Counted from the first letter of the stretch, positions 51,104-59,822 are shown. The stretch is 64,000 nt of DNA from Microbacterium galbinum (GCF_023101185.1 NZ_CP078077.1:897630-961629); one strand, 5' to 3'. The notes: generated by a model not told the origin, from the letters alone. Numbers and translations are program-made.

Positions 51104-52039
51104 TCAGTGCGTGTACTCCATGAGTTCGACTCCGAGCACGCGGAACGCGTCGTGGGCGCGCAGCCGGTGGGTGATCGAGAGGTCGTCGAAGCAGACGATG
51201 AGCGAGTAGGCCACCCCCGCGCGCGGGCCGGCGAGCACGCCCGCCTCGGCGCGCACGCCGCGGTCGCGCCCCGTCTTGTTGACGAAGAGGAGGCCGTGCG
51301 CGTCGTGGTCGTGCGCGAACGGATCGAGACCGGTGGATGCCGCGACCAGGCTCAGATCCTGGTTGAGGCTGAGCCACTCCGACACGCGGGCGCTGACCGC
51401 TGCGTCGACGACGGCGGAGTTGACGAGGGCCGAGAAGAGACCCGCGAGCTCGCGGGTGGAGCCGACGGCCACCTGGGGGGCGTCATCGGGCCCGCGCTTG
51501 TCGCGGAACCGGTCGAGCACGGCCGTGCGTCGCAGCCCGAGCGCTTCGATGCGTCCGCGCACCCGGTCGTGGCCGACCTTGCGGAGCAGGGCGTTGACGG
51601 CGATCGGGTCTCCGGCGGTGGCGGCGAGTACGGCGAGGTCTTCGAGCGGCAGCGCCGGAGCATGCAGGTGCCGCCACAGCCCCGAGGTCGAGACCTCGTC
51701 GACGCTCGATCGGTCGATGATCTCGAGCGGGTCGAGAGCGCCGCTCTCGAACCCCGCCGCGACCTCGATCAGGAGCGGCACGACACCGAGTCCGGCCACC
51801 GGCATGGTGACGTGGTCGTCGCCCGCGAGCACATGCACGTGGCTGTCGAGATCGACGACGTGCACCGAGACCTGGGCTCCGGAATCGACCAGATTCTCGA
51901 GGGCGCCGAGCGTCGCGGTGAACGAGCGTCGGCCGACGGCTGCACGCCGGGGACTGCGCCTGCTGGGGCGCTGCGAGCGACGCAGCACCGCGTTCGAGCC
52001 GTCGACAGGCTCGGGAATCGAGGGTTGGGGGGAGCCCAC
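51104..52039 (-). CDS. Class A beta-lactamase-fold protein lacking the catalytic SxxK
   Basis: A 311-residue protein. From residue about 45 it follows the class A beta-lactamase/serine hydrolase fold: VDSGAQVSVHVVDL, the helix-2 position, LPLEDLAVLAATAGDPIAVNALL (SDN-like position reads D-P-I-AVN), and FVNKTGRDRGVRAEAGVLAG with KTG. The helix-2 sequence where S-x-x-K should stand reads MPVAGLGVVPLL, so both catalytic residues are missing and reading frame is intact. The N-terminus encodes a degenerate dispersed repeat (PEPVDGS). Start GTG 52039 follows AAGGAT. It is likely a pseudoenzyme, possibly binding peptidoglycan or beta-lactam. No export signal is apparent. Confidence 0.75.
   Translation of the reverse strand: MGSPQPSIPEPVDGSNAVLRRSQRPSRRSPRRAAVGRRSFTATLGALENLVDSGAQVSVHVVDLDSHVHVLAGDDHVTMPVAGLGVVPLLIEVAAGFESGALDPLEIIDRSSVDEVSTSGLWRHLHAPALPLEDLAVLAATAGDPIAVNALLRKVGHDRVRGRIEALGLRRTAVLDRFRDKRGPDDAPQVAVGSTRELAGLFSALVNSAVVDAAVSARVSEWLSLNQDLSLVAASTGLDPFAHDHDAHGLLFVNKTGRDRGVRAEAGVLAGPRAGVAYSLIVCFDDLSITHRLRAHDAFRVLGVELMEYTH
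52001..52016. repeat. Degenerate copy of the TCGACAGGCTC repeat
   Basis: GTCGACAGGCTCGGGA shares TCGACAGGCTC with the exact copies at 7781 and 43055 and is translated as PEPVDG at the start of the beta-lactamase-fold protein. Confidence 0.6.
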
Positions 52040-52149
52040 GCGTGATCCTTACCGGGGGATGGATGGCGGGATGCCGAGGGGCTCGTCCCCCGCGGCAGGG
52101 CTATCGTAACCCCGCCGCGTGGGACGGCCTCACAGACTCCGGTGATTGG

Positions 52150-54114
52150 TCACCAGATCGTCACGCGTGCGTCTTCTGCGAGCCACAGAGCGTCGCCGGA
52201 GGTCACGTCGAACGCCTCGTAGAACGCGTCGATGTTGCGCACGATCTGGTTGCAACGGAACTCGTTGGGCGAGTGCGGGTCGATCGTGAGCAGACGCAGC
52301 GTCTCGGCATCGCGGCTCTTCTGCTGCCACACCTGCGCCCACGAGAGCAGCAGGCGCTGCACACCCGTGAGCCCGTCGATCACGGGTGCCTCGGCCCCGT
52401 TCAGCGAGAGCTCGTAGGCCTTCAGCGCGATGCCGAGACCGCCGAGGTCGCCGATGTTCTCACCGATGGTGAGCGCGCCGTTGACGTGGTGCTCGGCATC
52501 GAGCCCCTCGGGCACCAGCGCGTCGTACTGCGCGATGAGGGCCTTGGTGCGCTCCTCGAACGCCGAGCGGTCGGCATCCGTCCACCAGTCCTCGAGGCGA
52601 CCGTCGCCGTCGTAACGGCTGCCCTGGTCGTCGAAGCCGTGCCCGATCTCGTGACCGATCACGGCGCCGATCCCGCCGTAGTTGGCGGCCGCGTCGCGGG
52701 ACGCGTCGAAGAAGGGGTACTGCAGGATCGCGGCCGGGAACACGATCTCGTTCATCGACGGGTTGTAGTAGGCGTTGACCATCTGCGGCGGCATGTGCCA
52801 CTCGGTGCGGTCGATGGGCTTGCCGACCTTGTCGATGTTGCGGTCGTGCTCGAAGGTCGAGGCCCGGCGCACGTTGCCGAAGAGGTCGTCGCGGTCGATC
52901 TCGAGGGTCGAGTAGTCGCGCCACACCTCGGGGTGCCCGATCTTCGGGGTGAAGGAGTCGAGCTTCGCGAGCGCACGCTCGCGCGTCTCGGCCGTCATCC
53001 ACTCGAGCTCGGTGATGCTCTGCCGGTAGGCCTCGATGAGGTTCGCGACCAGCTCGTCCATCGCGGCCTTGGCCGTCGCCGGGTAATGCCGCTCGACGTA
53101 GACCTTGCCGATCGCCTCGCCGAGGGCCCCTTCCGTGAGCGAGACGCCGCGCTTCCACCGCTCGCGGAGGGTGGGCACGCCGGTGAGCTGGGTGCCGTAG
53201 AAGGAGAAGTTCTCCTCGACCAGGTCGTCGGTGAGGTACGCCGCTGCGGCGTGCACGACCTTGGCGCGCAACCACGCCTTCCAGTCGTCGAGGCGCTCGG
53301 CGGTGAGCAGCGTGCCGAGGCCCTCGAAGAAGCTCGGCTGCGACACGACGACCTCATCGAAGGCACTCGGGTTCGACGGAGTGACCGCCTCGCGCCACGG
53401 CGTCAGATCGACCCCGGCGAGCTCCTGCAGCTCATTCCAGGTCTTGAGGTTGTAGGTGGCGACCGCGTCGCGGCTGCGCACGTTGTCCCAGTGGTGGCCG
53501 GCGAGCTCGGTCTCGAGCGCGATCGCACGATCGGCGTTCGCCGCGGCATCCGTGATTCCCGCCAGCGCCAGCAGGCGCTCGAGGTGCGCGCGATACGCCG
53601 CACGCGTCTCGGCGAAGGTGTCGAGACGGAAGTAGCTCTCGTCGGGGAGCGACAGCCCGGCCTGCACCAGCACCGGCACGTAGCGCTCGGGGTTGCCGGG
53701 ATCGCCGTCGACGTAGAGCCCGATCACGGCGGCGCGGCCGTCGCGGTCGTAGGCGCCGACGGTGCGCAGGAAGGAGGCGACATCGTCGATCGCGTCGATC
53801 TCGGCCAGGGTCTCGGCGAGGGGCGCCGTGCCGGCGGCGGCGATGCGCTCGGTGTCCATGAAGCTCGCGAAGAGGTCGCCGATCTTGCGCGCGAGGGTGC
53901 CGGGCTCGGCATCCTGCGACTCCTCGATGATGGCTCGGACGTCTTTCTCCGCCTGCTCGGCGAGCAGGTGGAACGATCCCCAGCGAGCCTTGTCGCCGGG
54001 GATCTCGGTGCGGTCGAGCCACGCGCCGTTGACGTGGCGATAGAGGTCGTCCTGCGGGCGGATGTCGGAGCTGAACTCGTCGAGGGCAAGGCCCGAAGGA
54101 AGCGCATCAGTCAT
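52150..54114 (-). CDS. M13-family metallopeptidase (neprilysin/PepO-like)
   Basis: A 654-residue zinc endopeptidase. The catalytic HEIGH is H488-E489-H492 (VIGHEIGHGFDDQGSRYDGDG), and the third zinc ligand Glu is in LTIGENIGDLGGLGIAL. NAYYNPSMNEIVFPAAILQYPFFD precedes, and SPNEFRCNQIVRNIDAFYEAFDV follows; all are family signatures. There is no signal peptide, so it is cytosolic like many bacterial PepO enzymes, cleaving peptides under about 40 residues. ATG 54114 follows TAGGGT by 7 bp. Upstream longer readings run through the DUF1992 gene and are spurious. Confidence 0.94.
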   Translation of the reverse strand: MTDALPSGLALDEFSSDIRPQDDLYRHVNGAWLDRTEIPGDKARWGSFHLLAEQAEKDVRAIIEESQDAEPGTLARKIGDLFASFMDTERIAAAGTAPLAETLAEIDAIDDVASFLRTVGAYDRDGRAAVIGLYVDGDPGNPERYVPVLVQAGLSLPDESYFRLDTFAETRAAYRAHLERLLALAGITDAAANADRAIALETELAGHHWDNVRSRDAVATYNLKTWNELQELAGVDLTPWREAVTPSNPSAFDEVVVSQPSFFEGLGTLLTAERLDDWKAWLRAKVVHAAAAYLTDDLVEENFSFYGTQLTGVPTLRERWKRGVSLTEGALGEAIGKVYVERHYPATAKAAMDELVANLIEAYRQSITELEWMTAETRERALAKLDSFTPKIGHPEVWRDYSTLEIDRDDLFGNVRRASTFEHDRNIDKVGKPIDRTEWHMPPQMVNAYYNPSMNEIVFPAAILQYPFFDASRDAAANYGGIGAVIGHEIGHGFDDQGSRYDGDGRLEDWWTDADRSAFEERTKALIAQYDALVPEGLDAEHHVNGALTIGENIGDLGGLGIALKAYELSLNGAEAPVIDGLTGVQRLLLSWAQVWQQKSRDAETLRLLTIDPHSPNEFRCNQIVRNIDAFYEAFDVTSGDALWLAEDARVTIW

Positions 54115-54179
54115 ACGCTCCACCCTAGGACGCACCCCCGACATCGTGTCCAGGGCAGGTGCGATTCCGTCACACCGCG

Positions 54180-54740
54180 TCAGCGTCTGCGCAGTCCGAA
54201 TCGCCGTCGCCTCGGGGTCTCGGAGGCGTTCGCCCCGGCAGCCGCCGCCCGCTCGGCACGGCGTCGCGCCCACGCCTCGACCTCGACCTCCACGTCGCGT
54301 GGCTCGGTGACGACGGGCGGTCCGCCCTGGAGCTGCCGACGCGCGTCGCGCACGCGACGGTTGAAGTCCTCGAGCACGGAGCGCACGTCGGCTTCGCGCC
54401 CGAGCAGATCGAGCTCGGCATCCAATCCCCGATCCTCCGTGCGCAGCAGCAGCGCGGGCGGTCCGAGACCGGTGAGGTTCTCGGTCTCGATCTTCCGGCG
54501 GATCCACCAATCGGGATCGTGATGGTCGCCGAGCCCTTCGAGCGGCTTGCCGGCGCCCGGCAGATCGTCGAAGTCGCCGCGTCGGATGGCGACCTGGATC
54601 GCCGTCTCGATGAAGGCGGCGCGATCGACGGCCGCGGCGATGCCCGGCGCCGCGCCCTCCTCGTCGTCGATCTCGTGACCGTGGCGACGCGCCTGCTGCC
54701 GCGCCCGATAGCGTGCGGCCTCCTCGCGGGGATCCGTCAT
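54180..54740 (-). CDS. DUF1992 (DnaJ-C28-like) family protein
   Basis: A 186-residue soluble protein. It has the DUF1992 core: FIETAIQVAIRRGDFDDLPGAGKPLEGLGDHHDPDWWIRRKIETENL (about 60-105). The family is named after eukaryotic DNAJC28, but no J-domain is present here and the function is unknown. A basic Ala/Arg-rich C-terminus (WARRRAERAAAAG, RRRRFGLRRR) follows. ATG 54740 is preferred to 54788 because it is closer to the family start. Confidence 0.85.
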   Translation of the reverse strand: MTDPREEAARYRARQQARRHGHEIDDEEGAAPGIAAAVDRAAFIETAIQVAIRRGDFDDLPGAGKPLEGLGDHHDPDWWIRRKIETENLTGLGPPALLLRTEDRGLDAELDLLGREADVRSVLEDFNRRVRDARRQLQGGPPVVTEPRDVEVEVEAWARRRAERAAAAGANASETPRRRRFGLRRR

Positions 54741-54825
54741 GACGCTCCGATCTGCTGCATCCGATCTCTCCCAGCCTACGACCGGCATCCGCCCGGGTCG
54801 CGGGATCGTCGCGACCGCACGTTCG

Positions 54826-54892
54826 GGAGGAGATCTCCCGCAGCTCAGGATCCTTCGGCGATAACGATCCTCCGTTCCGTGAGTTCTCCTCC
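54826..54892. repeat. Imperfect 67-bp palindrome
   Basis: GGAGGAGATCTC-type left arm (54826-54852) and right arm ending GTTCTCCTCC (54866-54892) pair at roughly two thirds of 27 positions, with perfect GGAGGAGA and AGGATC ends. The left arm also contains the perfect self-palindrome GGAGATCTCC. It lies between divergent DUF1992 and MATE genes. Confidence 0.5.
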
Positions 54893-54945
54893 GCGACGCG
54901 CGCGGATCGCCCCCGACCCGGCGTCACCGTGTCGGCAGCGGCCAA

Positions 54946-54951
54946 TAGGCT
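54946..54951 (+). promoter_or_regulatory. -10 hexamer TAGGCT, leaderless type
   Basis: TAGGCT is followed by 6 bp (CGGAGG) and ATG 54958. The CGGAGG touches the ATG and is too close to serve as a ribosome site. Confidence 0.5.
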
Positions 54952-54957
54952 CGGAGG

Positions 54958-56280
54958 ATGACCGCGCGCCGCTCCCTCAACCGAGAGATCCTGCGCCTCG
55001 CCGTCCCCGCGCTCGGTGCGCTGATCGCCGAGCCGGCGTTCCTCATCGTCGACGCCGCTCTCATCGGCCACCTCGGCACGACGCCCCTCGCCGGCCTCGG
55101 CATCGCCGGCGCCGTGCTGCAGACGATCGTCGGCCTGATGGTGTTCCTCGCCTACTCCACGACGCCCGCCGTCGCCCGCCGTTTCGGGGCCGGCCAGCCG
55201 GGAGAGGCCGTCAGCGTCGGCATCAACGGCATGTGGCTCGCGCTCGGACTCGGTGCGGTGCTCGCGGTGGTCGGCGCCGTGTCCTCCCCCTGGCTGGTGT
55301 CGCTCTTCGGCGCGAGCGAGGCGGTCTCCGCGCAGGCCAACGACTACCTCGTGATCTCGATGTGGGGCCTGCCGGCCATGCTCATCGTGTTCGCGGCCAC
55401 GGGCCTGTTGCGCGGCCTCCAGAACACGATGACGCCGCTCTGGATCGCGGGTCTCGGCTTCGGCGCGAACGCGCTGCTCAACGTGCTCTTCATCTACGGG
55501 CTCGGGTGGGGCATCGCCGGGTCCGCCGCGGGCACGGTCACGGCCCAGTGGGGCATGGTCGGCGCTTACGTACTGGTCGTGCGGCGCCTCGCCACGAAGC
55601 ACGACGCCTCGCTGCGGGCGCAGCGCGACGGTCTCACGAGCACCGCGAAGTCGGGCGGATGGCTGTTCCTGCGCACCGTGAGCCTGCGTGTCGCACTGCT
55701 CGCCACGGTCGCCGTCGCGACCGCGGTCGGCACCGACGAGCTGGCCGGTTGGCAGATCGTCTTCACGATCTTCTCGGCCGCCGCCTTCGCACTCGACGCG
55801 CTCGCCATCGCCGCACAGGCTCTGATCGGCAAGGAGCTCGGTGCCGGTGACGAGCGGCAGGTGCAACGCGTGCTCGGGAGAACGGTCGCGTGGGGCGCCT
55901 GGTTCGGGGTGATCGTGGGCGGTGCGATCGCCGCGCTCTCGGGCGTGCTGGGGATCGTCTTCACGGGCGATGCCGAGATCGCCGCCCTCGTGCAGCCCGC
56001 GCTGCTCGTGCTCGCGGTCGCGCAGCCGATCGCCGGCGTCGTGTTCGTGCTCGACGGGGTGCTCATGGGCGCGAACGACGCCCGGTACCTGGCGCTCGCG
56101 GGAGGGCTCACCCTGGTGCCGTTCCTGCCGGCGCTGTGGATCATCTCGGCACTCGGCGTCGATGGATCCGCAGGACTCATCTGGCTGTCCGTCGCCTTCT
56201 TCGGCGTCTATCTGCTCGCACGACTCGCCACGCTCGGCTGGCGCGTGCGCTCCGGACGATGGATGACGGCCGGCGTCTAG
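54958..56280 (+). CDS. MATE-family efflux transporter, DinF-like
   Basis: A 440-residue protein with 12 membrane helices. RSLNREILRLAVPALGALIAEPAFLIVDAALIGHLGTTPLAGLGIAGAV at the N-terminus matches DinF-type MATE exporters. ALRGLQNTMTPLW-type motif (GLLRGLQNTMTPLWIAG) near residue 150 and VLMGANDARYLA near 370 are the internal repeats. It exports cationic or damaged metabolites using a proton or sodium gradient. It is followed 118 bp later by a small membrane protein and a hypothetical gene. Confidence 0.92.
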   Translation: MTARRSLNREILRLAVPALGALIAEPAFLIVDAALIGHLGTTPLAGLGIAGAVLQTIVGLMVFLAYSTTPAVARRFGAGQPGEAVSVGINGMWLALGLGAVLAVVGAVSSPWLVSLFGASEAVSAQANDYLVISMWGLPAMLIVFAATGLLRGLQNTMTPLWIAGLGFGANALLNVLFIYGLGWGIAGSAAGTVTAQWGMVGAYVLVVRRLATKHDASLRAQRDGLTSTAKSGGWLFLRTVSLRVALLATVAVATAVGTDELAGWQIVFTIFSAAAFALDALAIAAQALIGKELGAGDERQVQRVLGRTVAWGAWFGVIVGGAIAALSGVLGIVFTGDAEIAALVQPALLVLAVAQPIAGVVFVLDGVLMGANDARYLALAGGLTLVPFLPALWIISALGVDGSAGLIWLSVAFFGVYLLARLATLGWRVRSGRWMTAGV

Positions 56281-56397
56281 TCCTGCACATCCGTGCCTTT
56301 CGATGCGCTTTCCACAGCTCGCGTTCCGCGCGAAATCTCACCCCGACCCGGCCTGGCAGTCCGAAGCTCCGCGATCGACAATGGAGGAATGCTGAGC

Positions 56398-56589
56398 ATG
56401 AACGAACCGCAGGTCTGGGTGCTGATCGGCGTCTTCGCCGCGGCCATGTTCGGCATGATCACGATCGTGTCGACGCTGTTCATCCACGTGGTGAAGACCG
56501 AGATCCGGAGCGTCCACAGCCGCATCGACGCACTCGACCGCGACGTCAGCGCCCTGTACCGGCACGTCCTCGGCATCGATCGCGACTGA
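56398..56589 (+). CDS. Small single-pass membrane protein
   Basis: A 63-residue protein: one hydrophobic helix (VWVLIGVFAAAMFGMITIVSTLFIHVV, about residues 7-33) and a short coiled coil (TEIRSVHSRIDALDRDVSALYRHV). GGAGG at 56383-56387 is 10 bp before ATG 56398 and only 1 bp before ATG 56389, so the former is preferred. The helix plus heptad tail suggests oligomerisation or a partner-anchoring role. Not recognised as a named family. It is 7 bp from the next gene, so cotranscribed. Confidence 0.68.
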   Translation: MNEPQVWVLIGVFAAAMFGMITIVSTLFIHVVKTEIRSVHSRIDALDRDVSALYRHVLGIDRD

Positions 56590-56596
56590 TTCCGAC

Positions 56597-57487
56597 ATGA
56601 CGACGCGCGACTGGCCGGGCGACTCCACGACAGTGGAGCGGTGGATACGGGATTCCCTGCGCCCCGATCCCTCCGAGTTCGAGATCCGGGGGATCGACGA
56701 CGTGCGCATCTCGAGCACCGTCGACGGGGACGACCTCGAACGGCTCGTCGTCGACGGCACCGGGGCCGTGCTCCGGTTGCGGGTACCGAAGCACGACTCC
56801 GCGCCCGGGGCATCCACTCGGCCCGCGGCATCCGCTCCGCCCGCGACCCCCGAGATCGTCGAGCGACGCCGCGGTACGGCCCGCACCGTGCGGATGCTCG
56901 CGCGCCCCGTCGAGATCGAGGGCATTCCGCTCACGATCGATGTGCAGCTCGACGATGCGCCGATCGAATGGCAGGTCTCCGCGTCGCCCGTCGTCCCGGG
57001 CCGACCGGAGAGCCGCTACGCCATCGTCGTCGCGGACGACGGCGAGGGCATGCGCGGTTCGTTCCTCGCCTCGATGGCCGCCGACGACCTCACGCCGCTC
57101 CTCACGGCGATCCTCCGCCCGGCGCTGAAGGCCGGCGGCGCGCGCCTTCGCCACCTCGCGGTCACCGTGGCGCAGGACGGCACCGACGGGATCCGCATCG
57201 ATGCCGCCGCCGGCGTGCGCTGGCGCCTGATCGCGGCATCTGCGCGGGGCCGTGCGCGCATCGGCATCGAGCCCGATGGCGTGGTCACCGTGCGCGATCT
57301 GCGGGTGGGGAGCAGGAACCCGTTCGTCGCTCTCGCGCTGCGCGCAGCGCGCAAGAGGATCCGCGCCGAGATCGGGCGACGACACGACCTGAACGAGGGC
57401 CTCACCGCCGACGGCGTGCGGCTTCGCCTGCACGACCTGCGCGTGACGGTCGGCGACGAGATCCGGGTCAGCGCTCGACTGGGGTGA
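56597..57487 (+). CDS. Hypothetical protein, possibly DUF2993/LmeA-like
   Basis: A 296-residue protein without signal peptide. It contains a charged N-terminus, an Ala/Pro-rich linker (about 70-90), then two similar beta-rich halves ending DGVVTVRDLRVGSRNPFVALALRAARKRIRAEIG and GVRLRLHDLRVTVGDEIRVSARLG. The repeated (V/L)RDLRV-type strands recall the DUF2993/LmeA lipid-binding fold, but the match is weak and the family's usual signal peptide is missing. It follows the small membrane protein, which could tether it. Its stop meets the stop of the convergent methyltransferase. Confidence 0.62.
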   Translation: MTTRDWPGDSTTVERWIRDSLRPDPSEFEIRGIDDVRISSTVDGDDLERLVVDGTGAVLRLRVPKHDSAPGASTRPAASAPPATPEIVERRRGTARTVRMLARPVEIEGIPLTIDVQLDDAPIEWQVSASPVVPGRPESRYAIVVADDGEGMRGSFLASMAADDLTPLLTAILRPALKAGGARLRHLAVTVAQDGTDGIRIDAAAGVRWRLIAASARGRARIGIEPDGVVTVRDLRVGSRNPFVALALRAARKRIRAEIGRRHDLNEGLTADGVRLRLHDLRVTVGDEIRVSARLG

Positions 57488-58117
57488 TCAGTCCGCGTAC
57501 CGGCGGCACCACTCGTACATGATCACGGCCGCCGCGGCGCTCGCGTTGATCGAACGCGTCGACCCGTACTGGGTGATCTCGATGTGGGCGGATGCCGCGG
57601 CGAGCGCCTCCGCCGACAATCCCGGACCTTCCTGACCGAAGAGCAGCACGCAGCGTTCGGGCAGTTCGGCCTTGTCGACCGGCACCGAACCCTCGACGTT
57701 GTCGACGGCGACGATCGGCATCCCCTCGGCTGCCGCCCACGCCGCGAACGTCTCGATGTCTTCGTGGTGCACGACGTGCTGATAGCGGTCGGTGACCATG
57801 GCGCCGCGCTTGTTCCACCGGCGGCGTCCGATGATGTGCACGGTGTCGGCGAGGAACGCATTGGCGCTGCGCACGATCGACCCGATGTTCATGTCGTGCT
57901 GCCAGTTCTCGATGGCGACGTGGAACGGATGCCGATGCGTGTCGAGTTCGGCGACGATCGCTTCCATCCGCCAGTAGCGGTAGCGGTCGATGACGTTGCG
58001 GGTGTCGCCGTGCTCGAGGAGTTCGGGGTCGTACTCCTCGCCGGTCGGCCACTCAGAAGCCCCTCCGGGCCAGGGTCCGACGCCGTGGGTGGTGCGCTCC
58101 GGCGTCTGCTCTTCCAT
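57488..58117 (-). CDS. TrmH-family RNA 2'-O-methyltransferase (SPOUT)
   Basis: A 209-residue SpoU/TrmH-type enzyme. Motif 1 is NIGSIVRSANAF (77-88); motif 2 CVLLFGQEGPGLS; motif 3 ITQYGSTRSINASAAAAVIMYEW, which form the trefoil-knot SAM site. The first 40 residues are an unconserved extension. It likely methylates a ribose in tRNA or rRNA; the site is unknown. Its ATG is supported by TAGCCT-N6-ATG (hexamer 58129-58124). It is divergent from mntH. Confidence 0.9.
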   Translation of the reverse strand: MEEQTPERTTHGVGPWPGGASEWPTGEEYDPELLEHGDTRNVIDRYRYWRMEAIVAELDTHRHPFHVAIENWQHDMNIGSIVRSANAFLADTVHIIGRRRWNKRGAMVTDRYQHVVHHEDIETFAAWAAAEGMPIVAVDNVEGSVPVDKAELPERCVLLFGQEGPGLSAEALAAASAHIEITQYGSTRSINASAAAAVIMYEWCRRYAD

Positions 58118-58152
58118 CCCGCCAGGCTATCCGTCGTCCGACCCGAAACTGA

Positions 58153-58196
58153 TTTCGGTACGCCTAAATATCCGCTAAGGTTTCGGTGTGCCTAAA
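58153..58196. promoter_or_regulatory. Twin MntR/DtxR-type boxes on the mntH promoter
   Basis: TTTCGGTACGCCTAAA (58153-58168) and TTTCGGTGTGCCTAAA (58181-58196) share TTTCGG-N4-CCTAAA, an inverted-repeat pattern of DtxR/MntR operators. The second box covers the GTG start codon at 58188, and a -10-like TAAGGT (58176-58181) lies between them. mntR follows two genes downstream, the likely binder. Confidence 0.75.
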
Positions 58197-59486
58197 AATT
58201 CCTCGCTGATCGACGCCCCGGCCACCCGCACCGCGCCACCGCGCAGCCTCTGGTTGCTCGGCCCTGCGCTCGTCGCCGGTGTCGCGTATCTCGACCCGGG
58301 CAACGTCGCCAGCAACATGACCGCGGGCGCCCAATACGGCTACCTGCTCGTGTGGGTCGTGGTCGCGGGCAACGTGATGGCCTGGCTGATCCAGTACCTG
58401 TCGGCCAAGCTCGGCGTCGTGACGGGCCAGAGCCTGCCCGAGGTGCTCGGCTCCCGCCTGCGCAACCGGTGGGCCCGGCGCTCCTACTGGTTGCAGGCCG
58501 AGCTCGTCGCGATGGCGACCGACCTGGCCGAGATCATCGGCGGCGCGGTCGCCCTCAACCTGCTCTTCAACGTGCCGCTGCTGCTCGGCGGGTTCATCAC
58601 GGGCGCGGTCTCGATGATCCTGCTCACGGTGCAGAACCGCCGGGGCGCACGCCCCTTCGAGTTCGTGATCATCGCGCTCATGGCGATCATCACGATCGGT
58701 TTCGTCGCCGGTGTCTTCGTCGCGCCGCCGGACCCGGCGGGTGTCGTCGGTGGCCTCGTCCCCCGCTTCGAGGGAACAGGATCGGTGCTGCTCGCGGCAT
58801 CCATCCTGGGCGCCACGATCATGCCGCACGCCATCTACGCTCACTCCGCCCTGAGTCGCGACCGGTTCGGCGCCAATCCCCGCCTGGCACCCGCGGATGC
58901 CGCGACCGAGGCCGCGCGCACCGAGCCCTCGCGCATCCGCCGCCTGCTCACCGCCACCCGCTGGGACGTCACGATCGCGATGATCATCGCGGGCTCGGTG
59001 AACCTCGGCATCCTGCTGCTGGCCGCGGCGAACCTCGCGGGCGTGCCGGGCACCGACTCTCTCGAAGGTGCGCATGCCGCCCTGGCCGCGGGTCTCGGTC
59101 CGGTCGTCGCCACGTTCTTCGCCGTCGGCCTACTCGCCTCCGGTCTCGCCTCGACATCCGTCGGCGCCTACGCCGGAGCGGAGATCATGCACGGCCTGCT
59201 GCACGTGCGCATCCCGCTGCTCGCGCGCCGACTGATCACGCTGATCCCCGCTCTCGTGATCCTGGGACTCAACGTCGACCCGACGCTCGCGCTGGTGCTC
59301 AGCCAGGTGGTGCTGTCATTCGGCATCCCGTTCGCGCTCATCCCCCTGGTGGCGCTCACGGCGCAGAAGCGCACGCTGGGAGTATGGGCGAACCGCGCCT
59401 GGACGACCGTCGCCGGGGTCGTCGCCTCGGTGCTGCTGATCGCGCTGAACGCCGCCCTGCTCTGGCTGGTGCTCACGGGGGCCTGA
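58188..59486 (+). CDS. mntH: Nramp-family manganese transporter MntH
   Basis: A 432-residue proton-coupled Mn(II) importer with 11 helices. The metal-binding DPGN is in VAYLDPGNVASNM (TM1) and the partner A-x-x-M-P-H in GATIMPHAIYAHSAL (TM6), so the metal site is complete. It starts at GTG 58188 inside the second MntR-like box; the -10 spacing predicts a leaderless mRNA, so the bound repressor would cover promoter and start codon together. Followed by a small membrane protein and mntR on the same strand. Confidence 0.94.
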   Translation: MPKNSSLIDAPATRTAPPRSLWLLGPALVAGVAYLDPGNVASNMTAGAQYGYLLVWVVVAGNVMAWLIQYLSAKLGVVTGQSLPEVLGSRLRNRWARRSYWLQAELVAMATDLAEIIGGAVALNLLFNVPLLLGGFITGAVSMILLTVQNRRGARPFEFVIIALMAIITIGFVAGVFVAPPDPAGVVGGLVPRFEGTGSVLLAASILGATIMPHAIYAHSALSRDRFGANPRLAPADAATEAARTEPSRIRRLLTATRWDVTIAMIIAGSVNLGILLLAAANLAGVPGTDSLEGAHAALAAGLGPVVATFFAVGLLASGLASTSVGAYAGAEIMHGLLHVRIPLLARRLITLIPALVILGLNVDPTLALVLSQVVLSFGIPFALIPLVALTAQKRTLGVWANRAWTTVAGVVASVLLIALNAALLWLVLTGA

Positions 59487-59522
59487 ACCGCAGGCGCCCG
59501 GGGCGCGGATAGGCTCGATGTC

Positions 59523-59822
59523 ATGTCTGCCGACACCGCCCGCCGCAACGTCCGTCTCCTCAGTTGGATCGGACTCGCGACCGGACTGCTCGGGGGCGTA
59601 CTGGTCGCCTTCCCGACCGTCATCGGCCTGGCCAGCCCGTGGGTGCAGCTCGCGCTCGGCATCGCGACGCTGGTGCTGGCGTTCCGCGCCCGCAAGATCG
59701 GCATCGCCGAGGTGCCCGATTATGACGGGCGGCTGTCGCTGGCCGGAGCGATCCTCGGATTCCTCGTGATCTTCTTCGCCGGTCAGGCCGCGTTCGGCAT
59801 CCTGGTCGCCGTCGCGAACTGA
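59523..59822 (+). CDS. Small three-helix membrane protein
   Basis: A 99-residue membrane protein with three hydrophobic segments (LLSWIGLATGLLGGVLVAFPTVIGLA, VQLALGIATLVLAFRA, LSLAGAILGFLVIFFAGQAAFGILVAV). It lies between mntH and mntR. TAGGCT is just before the ATG with a spacing of 6-7 bp, so it likely has its own leaderless promoter. I see no evidence for a manganese role beyond position. No named family recognised. Confidence 0.66.
   Translation: MSADTARRNVRLLSWIGLATGLLGGVLVAFPTVIGLASPWVQLALGIATLVLAFRARKIGIAEVPDYDGRLSLAGAILGFLVIFFAGQAAFGILVAVAN

Noticed and set aside
52042..54522. Long plus-strand frame (826 codons) opposite the M13 peptidase
   Set aside because: Antisense shadow: composition is Arg/Val/Gly/Asp-rich with no motif, while the minus strand encodes HEIGH and ENIGD.
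52150..55866. A 1238-codon minus-strand open frame
   Set aside because: Only its last 654 codons are the M13 peptidase. The rest runs antisense through the DUF1992 and MATE genes and is an artefact of high G+C.
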